Assembly (NCBI RefSeq): GCF_021462225.1
Contig: NC_061800.1
Location: 620,001 to 684,000, forward strand
Length of the DNA stretch: 64,000 bases
From: Girardinichthys multiradiatus
Taxonomy: Eukaryota; Chordata; Actinopteri; Cyprinodontiformes; Goodeidae
Direction: 5' to 3'
Shown here: piece by piece, positions 26,943 through 36,100 of the stretch
How positions within the stretch are numbered: position 1 is the first letter of the stretch
Layout of the letters: each line of letters opens with the position of its first letter
Notes under the pieces: generated by a model
Databases searched by the model: none
What the model saw: the letters and a program-made list of their open reading frames with translations, nothing else
What the model was told of the DNA's origin: nothing
Position numbers and translations under genes: made by a program

Positions 26943-27681
26943 TAGAGCTGAAACAATTAATCGATTTAATCGATTAAAATTGATTATTAAACTAATTGTC
27001 AACTAATTTAGTCATCAATTAGTTGCTTTGTAATCACGTTTTGCCGTATGAGGTCTATTTTTTAACAGTCATTTACATTTGTGGCCAATGTGTGTCAGTA
27101 ATGAACCACCAAACACTGTCATCTACCGTTAGAGCAGTAGAAGAAGAAATCAGCTGATAGTTGGCCTTGTTTTCCACGACATTCCACGCACATGGATCTA
27201 TACGCGGCACAAACACATTTGCACTGAGGAAGATGGTGGAGCACGAACACTTAAGGAAGAAAAGGGGGACAAACGAGAAAACAGAAGGAAAAACAACACG
27301 AACAAAGACATCGAAAGTATGGGAGCACTTCACCCTAGATGCAGTAAATAGACGAGTGACCTGCAAGATATGCAAAAACGGTCTGGCATGGCACAGAAGC
27401 ACGACTTCTCTACATGAACATCAGAGATGAAAGCATGTCGGAGTTGAAGCGGGAGAGGAAGACCCAGCGCGGTAAAAAAAAACATATACCTAATAAGAAA
27501 CCAAACATGCTAAATACTGTTAATTTAATTAATGTTAATTTAATGTTGCAGATGTGGGCGCTGCTTTGTTAATGACAGAAACAGTAAATAAATAAAAAAC
27601 GATTAAACGATTAATCGATTAATCGTAAAAAATAATCGACAGATTAGTCAATTATTAAAATAATCATTAGTTGCCGCCCTA
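26943..27681 (+). mobile_element. hAT transposon derivative (internally deleted) carrying a BED zinc finger
   Basis: A 739-base element flanked by perfect 8-base direct repeats, CAAGCAAC, at 26935-26942 and 27682-27689. Eight bases is the hallmark target duplication of hAT elements. The ends are inverted and start TAGAGCTGAAACAATTAATC on the left; the right end read inwards starts TAGGGCGGCAACTAATGATT. Both carry ATCGATTAATCG-rich subterminal sequence (26959-26985 and 27600-27640). Inside is a BED zinc-finger frame (27233-27430) and nothing of the transposase catalytic domain. It is thus non-autonomous and would need a transposase supplied in trans. Confidence 0.9.
27233..27430 (+). pseudogene. 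BED-type zinc finger, N-terminal part of a ZBED-like hAT transposase
   Basis: From the ATG in GAAGATGGTGGAGC the frame encodes a lysine/arginine-rich lead (MVEHEHLRKKRG), then SKVWEHFTLDAVNRRVTC, KICKNGLAWHRSTTSLHEHQ and a stop. The aromatic W and F, the CxxC pair (VTCKICK) and the H(x4-5)H-type end (LHEHQ) form a BED finger, a DNA-binding domain common in hAT transposases and ZBED genes. The frame opens further upstream at 27161, but the ATG at 27233 starts the conserved part. The catalytic RNase H-like and dimerisation regions are missing, so at most a small DNA-binding peptide could be made. Confidence 0.75.
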
Positions 27682-27689
27682 CAAGCAAC

Positions 27690-28369
27690 CAAGTGGCCAC
27701 ACAGATTGTTTTTAACTCGTTTTAAAACTAATTTGACCCAATTTACAAATTCCTCAAATATAAATGTTTCTCACATATAAATATCCACACTGTGATACTG
27801 CATCATATTGGTTCCATTTTTCCTTCATTTGTAAATAGTTCATTGGATTTCCTTATTCCCTCATGTTGCTTGGTAGTTTTAGTAGAACGTTCTGTGTTTA
27901 TTTCATATATGTGCAGAGCTTGATGTTACTGAACACCAATGCTCAAATAATGTTCTTTCATCTGTTGTTCGTAATTGTTCATAATTGCACAATAGGTACA
28001 GAAAAGCTGAATTATAAAACAAAAAAGCACATTTCTTTATAATTTAATTGACTACATAAACAATCAATAGAATAATGTTGTATCTTAACAGGAACAATAT
28101 TCCCAAATATTACAGGTGAAATATCGACAACAACACAGGACCACAATGGCTGCTTTATTTCCCAGCTTTACTTTCCCAGCTGCACAACAACAAAACCCTA
28201 ATGCCAGGACATTCATCATTGGGAATTTAATTACTCCCCCCTTGTGGTTATTAATAAACGTCTGCTCCAGTAAAAAAAATTAGAAACTGCAAAAACATTT
28301 GCTTGACCTTAGCTTTTGTATCTAAGCTTCGTGTTTTCTCAGTGCTTCCACTAACCTACGTGTATCTTC
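27690..28369. other. Intronic stretch without a recognised gene
   Basis: AT-rich, no coding similarity. The left boundary of the gypsy LTR that follows is not clear, so the last part may belong to it. Confidence 0.45.
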
Positions 28370-28980
28370 CTCCTCAGGTTGCTTTTAAGCCCTGATTAAG
28401 TTTCCAGTTCGATTCCTGATTTGTGGATTCACTGTTTCCTGACTCCTGGATTAAGAACGTTCTGGGTCTAGATTCAAGCCTCCAGTTATTTCTCCGGACA
28501 AATTTCAAGCTGGCAGCTTCCTGGCTCTGCAATGAACTGGCCTCAATCATAAGCGAACCCTGTTCACCCTCCAACGTGCTCTCGTGCAAGTACCTCCACT
28601 GGGCGCTCCACACAACCATCTCACACACCACAGACTGTGCTTGACCTAACTTCCCGAGCACCACCTTCAAGTATCCAAAGACCAGCTTACCTTGGATTAA
28701 CTTACCTCCTCAATCATCTCCGGTCTTGTGCTCCAAGACTCCACATCTCTCTTTCCCCCTGGTGGTTCAGTCATCTCTCCCTATAAGCGACACATATTAC
28801 TTTAGTAACTATATTCATATTATCACTCATGACTTACCTGTTCTCCCCTTCTCTGTGCAGTTGGTGATCTACCGGTCCTGGTTCTCTCCCCATAATAACT
28901 CCTGTGAAAATAAACCTCTTTAAATCTGTGAATTTCTCCTGAGTGTATTTCTGCATGTGGGTCAAATCCGTACCTGGAAT
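28370..28980 (+). repeat. 5' LTR-like region of the gypsy element
   Basis: Shares CAAGCTGGCAGCTTC, CATAAGCGAACCCTGTTC and the TGCATGTGGGTCAAA end with the LTR-like sequence at 17480-18213. It contains an AATAAA-type signal (AAAATAAACCTC at 28907-28918). It ends shortly before the gag ATG at 28982. The left edge is approximate. Confidence 0.6.
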
Positions 28981-28981
28981 C

Positions 28982-29365
28982 ATGACAGAACACTCAGGCC
29001 AGCTAGACCCAGCAGATGTGCTCAGGAGAACCCTTTCTGAACACACCCACCAAATACAGTCTCACGGCTCTACTCTTCGTTCCCTTTCAGAGCAGCAGAG
29101 GCACACTAACCAGCAGCTTGAGCAGATTGCTTCAATGTTACAACATACTTTGAACAGAAAGACCCTGCAACTGCAGATGGTTGCGGGGGTCTGCTACGGC
29201 ATCCCCGGTCTCACAGCAGCTTCCTCACTCACACGACATCATTTCCCCTAACTCGGAGAAGTTTTCCGGTGAGGTGGGTAATTGTGGGGTTTTCTCATTC
29301 ATTGTACTCTTGCTTTCAACCGCTACCCACAATCTTTCCCACATGATGACGTGAAGATATCTTAT
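28982..29365 (+). pseudogene. Gypsy gag, N-terminal part, cut by the L2 insertion
   Basis: The ATG at 28982 starts a gag frame with a hydrophilic, probably coiled-coil N-terminus (SEHTHQIQSHGSTLRSLSEQ, then QQLEQIASML). After a stop at 29249 and a frameshift, capsid-like motifs continue: EKFSGEVG, then GFLIHCTLAFNRYPQSFP and KISY. Gag forms the particle that packages the element RNA. The frame breaks off where the L2 begins at 29366 and resumes at 36042 with LLTGKALKWSEARFTN. The stop, frameshift and interruption make it non-functional. Confidence 0.8.
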
Positions 29366-29780
29366 ATGGCTACCCGTTCTGCTGTTTCTCTCTCTGAGTC
29401 TCCTCCTCTCTCCTGCTCTCTGTGTCAGATGTTCAGTTACTCTTCTGCTTCCTTTAGTGATAATGATACGTGTAATAAATGTAGCATTTTTATAGTTTTG
29501 GAGGCGAGGGTGTCGGAATTGGAGGCCCGGCTCCACGCTGTTGAAAAACCAGCAGATAGCCGAGCCCCCTTAGCCAGCACGGAGCCACTGAGGGTAGCTC
29601 CCCGTAGCAGTCGTTCAGCAGAGCCCGCGCAGCCGGGGCCTCAGGCCGGCTGGGCGACGGTACGTAGAAAGCATAGTCCTAGATCCCAGCCCACAGGTCA
29701 CCACCAACCCGTCTGCGTTTCTAACAGATTTTCCCCGCTCAGTGTCACACCCGCTGAGAAGCCAACTCTGGTAATTGGCT
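29366..29780 (+). pseudogene. L2 ORF1, N-terminal part
   Basis: Open frame beginning MATRSAVSLSESPPLSCSLC. A cysteine pair region follows (CSLCQ and CNKC, about residues 19 and 40). Then comes a heptad-rich stretch, VLEARVSELEARLHAVE, which should form a short coiled coil. A proline/serine/arginine-rich linker leads to KPTLVIG. This is typical of ORF1 proteins in fish L2/CR1 LINEs, which bind element RNA. LVIG should lead into the first block of an esterase-like (SGNH) domain, but the RTE insertion begins here. Confidence 0.75.
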
Positions 29781-31680
29781 GGGGGGGAAGGAGCCTGAGC
29801 TTGTGCGGGAAGTCGAGAGATATCGACTAGAAATAGTCGGGCTTGCCTCCACGCACAGCGTGGGCTCTGGAACCCATCTCCTTGAGAGGGGTTGGACTCT
29901 GTTCTACTCTGGAGTGGCCCACGGGGAGAGGCGGCGGGCTGGTGTGGGTTTGTGTGTTGCCCCCCAGCTCAGCCGTCTCGTGTGGAGTTTACCCCAGTGT
30001 GGATGTGCAGTAGGGTCGTATCCCTGCGCTTCGGGTTGGGGGAGAGGTCTCTGACTATCATTTCAGCCGACGGCCGAGTGGCATTGCGGAGTACCCGGCC
30101 TTCTTGGCGTCCCTGTCGGGGGTGCTGGATAGTGCCCCTCCCGGGGACTCCATTATTCTGCTGGGGACTTCAAACGCCCACGTGGGGAACGACAGTGACA
30201 CCTGGAGAGGTGTGATCGGGAGGAATGGCCTCCCGATCTGAATCCGAGTGGTGTTTTGTTATTGGACTTCGTGCTAGTCACGGATTGTCCATAACGAACA
30301 CCATGTTCAAACATAAGGTGTCCATCAGTGGCTTGGCACCAGACCCCTAGGCAGGAGGTCGATGATCGAGTTTGTTGTCGTATCATCAGATCTTCGGCCG
30401 CATGTTTTGGACACTCGGGTGAAGAGAGGGGCTGAGCTGTCCACTGATCATCACCTGGTGGTGAGTTGGATCCGCTGGAGGAGGAGAAAGCCGAACAGAC
30501 TTGGCAGGCCGAAGCGCATAGTGAGGGTCTGCTGGGAACGTCTGGCGGAGCCCTCGGCCAGGGATGTATTCAACTCCCACCTCCGGGAGAGCTTCGACCA
30601 GATCCCGGGGGATGTTGGAGACATAGAGTCCTAGTGGACCATGTTCTCCGCATCTATTGTCGATGCTGCTGCCTGTAGCTGTGGCCGTAAGGTCTGCGGT
30701 GCCTGTCGCGGCGGCCAATCCCAGAACCCGGTGGTGGACACCGGCAGTAAGGGATGCTGTTAAGCTGAAGAAGGAGTCCTATCGGCTGTGGTTGGCTTGT
30801 GGGACTCCTGAGGCGTCTGACGGGTACCGTGAGGCCAAGCGTGCTGCGTGCTAAGTCGGACCTGTTCCCAGTGCATGTTGGACTCCAGCAGGGCTGCCCT
30901 TTGTCACCGGTCCTGTTCATAACTTTTATGGACAGGATTTCTAGACGCAGCCAAGGGCCGGAGGGGGTCGGGTTTGGGGACCAGTGGATTCGTTTCTTTT
31001 GCAGATGACGTGGTCCTGCTGGCCCCTCTAGCCAGACCTACAGCATGCGCTGTGGCGGTTTGCAGCCGAGTGTGAAGCGGCTGGGGATGAGGATCAGCTC
31101 CTCCAAGTCCGAGGCCATGGTACTCGACCGGAAAAGGGTGGCTTGTCCTCTTCAGGTTGGAGGGGAGTTCCTGCCTCAAGTGGAGGAGTTTAAGTATCTC
31201 GGGGTCTTGTTCACGAGTGAGGGAAGAATGGAGCGGGAGATCGACAGACGGATCGGTGTGGCTGCCACAGTAATGGGGGCGCTGTGCCGGTCCGTTGTGG
31301 TGAAGAGAGAGCTGAGCCGAAAAGCAAAGCTCTCAATTTACTGGTCGGTCTACGTTCCCACCCTCACTTATGGCCATGAACTTTGGGTCATGACCGAAAG
31401 AACGAGATCCCGGATACAAGCGGCTGAAATGAGCTTCCTCCGTAGGGTGGCCGGGCACTCCCTTAGAGATAGGGTGAGGAGCTCGACCATCCGGGAGGGG
31501 CTCGGAGTAGAGCCGCTGCTCCTCCACATCGAGAGGAGCCAGTTGAGGTGGCTCGGGCATCTATACCGGATGCCTCCTGGGCGCCTTCCTTGGGAGGGAC
31601 GTCTGGGCGTCTCTGTTGAGTCTGCTGCCCCCGCGACCCGGTCCCAGATAAAGCGGAAAACGACGAGTACGAGTACGAGT
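29780..31680 (+). mobile_element. RTE LINE nested in L2 ORF1, with large internal deletion
   Basis: The same family as 693-3458, on the plus strand. It starts at REVERYRLEIVGLASTHSVG in the endonuclease, runs through PQLSRLV, STDHHLVVSWIRW and GNPRTRWW-like regions in shifting frames, and then jumps at about 30850 from the EAKRAAC region to AKSDLFPVHVG. Aligning by eye to the 693-3458 copy, about 850 bases are missing there, including the first half of the RT. The C-terminal part from 31045 is open for 250 codons. It ends in (ACGAGT)n at 31661-31680, the usual tail. Catalytic regions are lost, so it is dead. Confidence 0.92.
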
Positions 31681-32033
31681 ACAGTAAGATTGTTATTCAC
31701 GCTGGCGGTAATGACACCCGGGTACGTCAATCGGAGGTCACCAAAGTTATTGTTGCTTCGGTGTGTAAGTTTGCCAAAACAATGTTGGACTCTGTAATTT
31801 TCTCTGGTCCCCTTCCTGATCTGACCAGTGGCGACATGTTTAGCCGCATGCTGTCATTCAACCGCTGGCTGTCTAGGTGGTGTCCAGAAAACAATGTGGG
31901 CTACATTGATAACTGGCGAACATTTTGGGGAAAACCTGGTCTGATCCAGAGAGACGGCATCCATCCCACTTTGGATGGAGCAGCTCTTCTTTCTAGAAAT
32001 CTGGCCAAATTTATTAGTTCTCCAAAACTCTGA
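31680..32033 (+). pseudogene. L2 ORF1, C-terminal part with SGNH esterase-like motifs
   Basis: Directly after the RTE tail the L2 resumes with [20 protein letters not shown] in one frame (31686-31740). It then continues in a second frame as [40 protein letters not shown] and [18 protein letters not shown], ending at TGA 32031. GGND and DGIHP match blocks III (GxND) and V (DxxH) of SGNH hydrolases. An esterase-type domain is known in ORF1 of several CR1/L2 LINEs. The first block with the nucleophilic serine would lie in the part lost at the RTE junction, so no enzyme remains. Confidence 0.75.
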
Positions 32034-32126
32034 CAACCCAGGGTTTAGACCAGGAAGCAGGGTCGTAGTTTAATACTCCTCTCTGCAGCTTCTGTACTGT
32101 TACCCACCCATTACCCTATTAAGACA

Positions 32127-33542
32127 GTGTCTCGCCCACGGCCAAAATTCAATAGATTAAAAAATAATCTAAAAGGAGGAAATCAGGAAAATTTTATAAA
32201 AATAAACACAACTCAGACTAAAAAGAAAAATAAAACAATTAAATGTAGCTTACTGAACATAAGATCTCTCTCTTCAAAGACTTTGTTAGTTAGTGACCTG
32301 ATTTGTGACAATCAGATTGATTTATTTTGCCTCACAGAAACTTGGCTGCAGCAAGAGGATTATGTTACTATAAATGAGTCAACTCCTACTAATTGTTAAA
32401 ATTTTCACATTCCTCGAAATACTGGGCGAGGAGGAGGAATAGCAACCATCTTTCAGTCCGATTTATTGATTAGTCCCAGACCAATCAATAGCTACAACTC
32501 TTTTGAATATTTAATCCTTAGTTTTCCTCATCCAAATTGCAAAGCACTAAAACCACTTCTGTTTGTTGTTTTGTACCGTCCACCAGGCCCTTACTCTCAA
32601 TTTTTGGATCAGTTTTCAGACCTTTTATCTGATTTAGTGTTAAATACAGATAAAGTTATTATAGTGGGGGATTTTAACATTCATGTTGACACTGAAAGTG
32701 ATAGCCTAAATATAGCGTTTAATTCTATCTTAGACTCAATTGGCTTTGCTCAAATCATTAACAAACCTACCCACCTTTGTCTTCATTCTCTGGACCTTGT
32801 GCTGACATATGGCATTGAGTGTAAAGACAAAACAATATTTTCTCATAACCCTGTCCTGTTTGACCATTTTTTAATAATCTTTGAGTTTAATTTAACCAAG
32901 TACTCCACGCCTGAAAGACAATTTCATTATAGTAGATCATTATCAGACGATGCTGTAACAACCTTTAAAGAATCTGTTCCACTTTTGATTTCCTCATTAT
33001 CACAGAAAAACACAAAGGAGGGCAATAATTTTGTTTCTTCCCCTTCACAAATTGATTCTCTTGTTCATAGTGTTTCTTCATCATTGCGTGATGCATTAGA
33101 CAATGCAGCCCCCTTGAAAAAGAAGGTCATTATTCATAGGAGGCTAGCTCCTTGGTTTAATTCAGAGCTGCATACTTTAAAGCACAATGTTAGAAAATTG
33201 GAGAGAAAATGTCGCTCTACACACCTAAAGGATTCCTACTTAATCTGGAAAAATAGCCTACTGTTATACAAAAAGACACTTTGCCAAGCTAGAACAGCTT
33301 ATTTCTCATCATTAATAGAAGAGAACAAGAATAATCCTAGGTTTTTCTTTAGTACAGTTGCTAAACTTACACAAAGTCATAGCTCTGTTGAGCCATCCAT
33401 TCCCTTAGCTCTTACCAGCCATGACTTTATGGGATTCTTCTTAAGTAAAATTAATTCTATTAAAAAGAAAATCTTTGAAATACTCCCGAAGATGATTACT
33501 TCATCCTCAGCAAGTGAGACAACATTGGAAATGACTGCATAA
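32127..33542 (+). pseudogene. L2 ORF2, endonuclease region
   Basis: One frame, interrupted by a single in-frame stop at 32397-32399 and ending at 33540. Apurinic-type endonuclease motifs in order are [20 protein letters not shown] (the catalytic glutamate), VVLYRPPGPYSQFL, VIIVGDFNIHVD, SLDLVLTYG and LFDHFLIIFEF. These nick target DNA at the start of target-primed reverse transcription. A linker follows, with KRKCRSTHLK-like basic text and FFSTVAKLTQ. The rest of ORF2 continues at 33554 in another frame. One nonsense codon and one frameshift separate this from an intact frame. Confidence 0.88.
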
Positions 33543-33553
33543 CCTGATTTTGT

Positions 33554-35130
33554 TTGGACTGTTTTGATCCTGTGGAGCTTCCTGAGTTATCAGAAATATT
33601 AGCTTCATCTAAACCTTCAACTTGTATGTTAGACCCAATCCCAACCAAATTATTCAAGGAAGTGTTCCCTCTGATTACCAGCCCCATTTTAGATATGATT
33701 AATCTATCCTTAATAAATGGATATATACCACAAGCTTTTAAGGTAGCTGTAATTAAACCTTTACTTAAGAAACCTTCGCTTGATCGAGATGACTTGAAAA
33801 ATTACAGACCTATATCCAATCTTTCATTCTTATCTAAAATTCTTGAGAAAACAGTTGCTAATCAAATGTGTGAGCATTTACACAGCAATGACCTGTTTGA
33901 AGAGTTTCTGTCGGGCTTCAGAGCTCATCATAGCACTGAAACAGCTCTGCTGAAAGTCACTAATGATTTTATTAAGGCCTCAGATAATGGACTTGTGTTT
34001 GTTCTGGTTCTGTTAGATCTCAGTGCTGCATTTGATACAGTTGATCATAATATTCTCTTTAAAATGCTGGAATATGCTGTGGGGATCAGGGGAACAGCGC
34101 TAGGCTGGTTTAAATCTTATCTGTCTGATAGATTCCAGTTTGTTCATGTAAATGATAAATCATCTTTAAACTCCAGGGTTAATTGTGGAGTACCACAGGG
34201 TTCAGTACTTGGGCCAATTCTCTTTACTATATATATATATGCTTCCAATAGGTCAAATTATTTGGCAGCATAGGATAAATGTTCACTGTTATGCTGATGA
34301 TACTCAGCTTTACTTATCCATAAATCCTGATGAGCCCAACTAGTTAGATAGACTACAAGCATGTCTTGAAGATATAAAAACTTGGATGACTTTACATTTT
34401 TTGCTTCTAAATTCAGACAAGACAGAAGTTGTCGTCTTTGGACCGGAGTCTTTAAAAAATAAACTGCTTAGTCAATCACTTAACCTGGATGGCATTAAAT
34501 TGACCTCCGATAATAAAGTAAAAAGCCTTGGTGTTGCTTTTGACCAGGACATGTCATTTAAATCCCATATTAAGCAGGTTTCTAAGATTTCCTTCTTTCA
34601 TCTCCGGAACATTGCCAAAATTAGAAATATCCTATCTAGGAGTGACGCTGAAAACTAGTCCATGCATTGTTACTTCAAGGCTGGACTATTGTAATTCGTT
34701 ACTATCAGGATGTCCACAAAATGCAGTTAAAAGCCTTCAGCTGATTCAAAATGCTGCAGCAAGAGTTCTGATGAAAATTAAAAAGAGAGATCATATTTCT
34801 CTTATTTTAGCTTCCCTTCATTGGCTCCCTGTTAAATCCAGAATCGAATTTAAAATTCTCCTCCTCACATATAAAGCCCTTAATGATCTAGCTCCATCGT
34901 ACATCAGAGATCTGATTGTTCCATATGTTCCTAACAGAGCACTTTGTTCTCAGACTGCAGGTTTACTGGTGGTTCCTAGAGTCTCTAGAAGTAGAATGGG
35001 AGGCAGATCCTTTAGTTATCAGGCTCCTCTCCTGTGGAACCAGCTCCTGGTTTTGGTCCGTGAGGCAGACACCCTGTGTACTTTTAAGGCTAGGCTTAAA
35101 ACTTTCCTTTTTGATAAAGCTTATAGTTAG
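33554..35130 (+). pseudogene. L2 ORF2, reverse transcriptase and C-terminus
   Basis: Three overlapping frames. 33554-34273 holds LKNYRPISNLSFLSKILEK, SGFRAHHSTETALLKV, LLDLSAAFDTVDHNIL (first catalytic aspartate) and NCGVPQGSVLGPILFTIY. A frameshift follows near a TA run at 34230. The catalytic box YADDTQLYL is encoded at 34290-34316 in the frame of 34386-34658. 34528-35130 carries the C-terminal [20 protein letters not shown] and [16 protein letters not shown] motifs typical of L2. Two frameshifts and a stop in 34341 (TAG) break it. All three RT aspartates are present. Confidence 0.9.
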
Positions 35131-36041
35131 AGTGGCTTAGTTTATCAAGGAGGGAGCCTTCCTCCCTCCCTGTTGGATGGACTAAAGGGGAGTCAGGTTT
35201 AGCCTAAACCGGCTCAGTTATGGTTGAGGTGCAAACACACCCTCCATTTCTGCTACCTGTATGACCCCTTCTCTTTTCCAATGGTAATAATCAGTCTGAC
35301 AGAGAGAGGTATCCCAATCCTTGTGGTTTTTAGTATAACAATGACCATCAGTGGGACCCTTTGTGGGGTGCCTTGAGACGACATTGTTGTAAATAAGTGC
35401 CGTTTAACTAAATAATCTGAACTGAAACTATCTGTGTAGTTATGCTGCTATAGGCTTAGGCTGCTGGAGGACTTAATGACCACTTTCACCCTCTTCACTA
35501 CATTCTCACACTACTCTCCAATTTTGCATTATTTGCTGTTATTTCAGCTTTTAACTTTGTTCTCTCTTTTCTCTTCCTAGAAGCTACACCTGGCCTGACT
35601 CTGTGTCTACCTGTGACACCTTTCTGGAGAGGGGAATTGTCCGAGCTTCTGCTGGCAACAACTTAATGCTCACCCTTAACCGATGATCCACATAGCCCAG
35701 TGTTTAACCCTTTCTCTCTCCTAGACATGGCTACTGACTGAGCTTTTACTGTGACTAACTCTATGTGCTCTCTTTCAGACTCTAACCTTGAAAACTGGCT
35801 CAGAGTTTATCTGTTCTTTCATCCAGGAGGAGTGAATGCTGCAAGTCACTGACTGGATGCAATCTGCTGGGTTTCCTTAGACACAAAAACTTTTTATCCA
35901 ATTTGAATAAATAACTGAATCTGTCTGCAATGTTCAATGGTTAGGATTAATTGGAATGTATGAACCTGACTGTTGTGAAGAGCCTTGAGACGACATGTGT
36001 TGTGAATTGGCGCTATATAAATAAAATGAATTGAATTGAAT
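35131..36041 (+). other. L2 3' untranslated region
   Basis: From the ORF2 stop to the GAATT tandem tail. Contains GGGAGCCTTCCTCCCTCCCT, an inverted repeat that can fold as a short hairpin at 35143-35172, and GCCTTGAGACGACATGTG near the tail. In these LINEs the tail and adjacent hairpins are recognised by the reverse transcriptase. Confidence 0.7.
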
Positions 36042-36100
36042 ATTCTAGGTTTATTGACCGGCAAGGCTTTAAAATGGAGTGAAGCCCGCTTCACGAACTA
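36042..36100 (+). pseudogene. Gypsy gag, middle piece between L2 and Tc1
   Basis: Only about 20 codons, LLTGKALKWSEARFTN. This is the segment that follows the KISY motif in gypsy capsid proteins. It lies exactly between the L2 tail and the left Tc1 target TA (36099-36100), so it shows that both elements jumped into the same gag gene. Confidence 0.8.

Larger units (their letters stand above)
29366..36041 (+). mobile_element. L2-clade LINE, nearly full length, inserted in gypsy gag
   Basis: Parts in order: ORF1 start (29366-29780), ORF1 end (31680-32033), ORF2 endonuclease (about 32127-33542), reverse transcriptase and C-terminus (33554-35130), then a 3' UTR ending in TGAATTGAATTGAAT repeats at 36026-36041. 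The L2 begins practically at its ORF1 start codon, right after the gag KISY motif. The 3' UTR matches the truncated L2 tails at 13985-14560 and 46430-47303, though it lacks about 290 bases that 46430-47303 has. An RTE LINE is nested in ORF1. Few lesions exist in ORF2, so this is a relatively recent copy. Confidence 0.93.
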
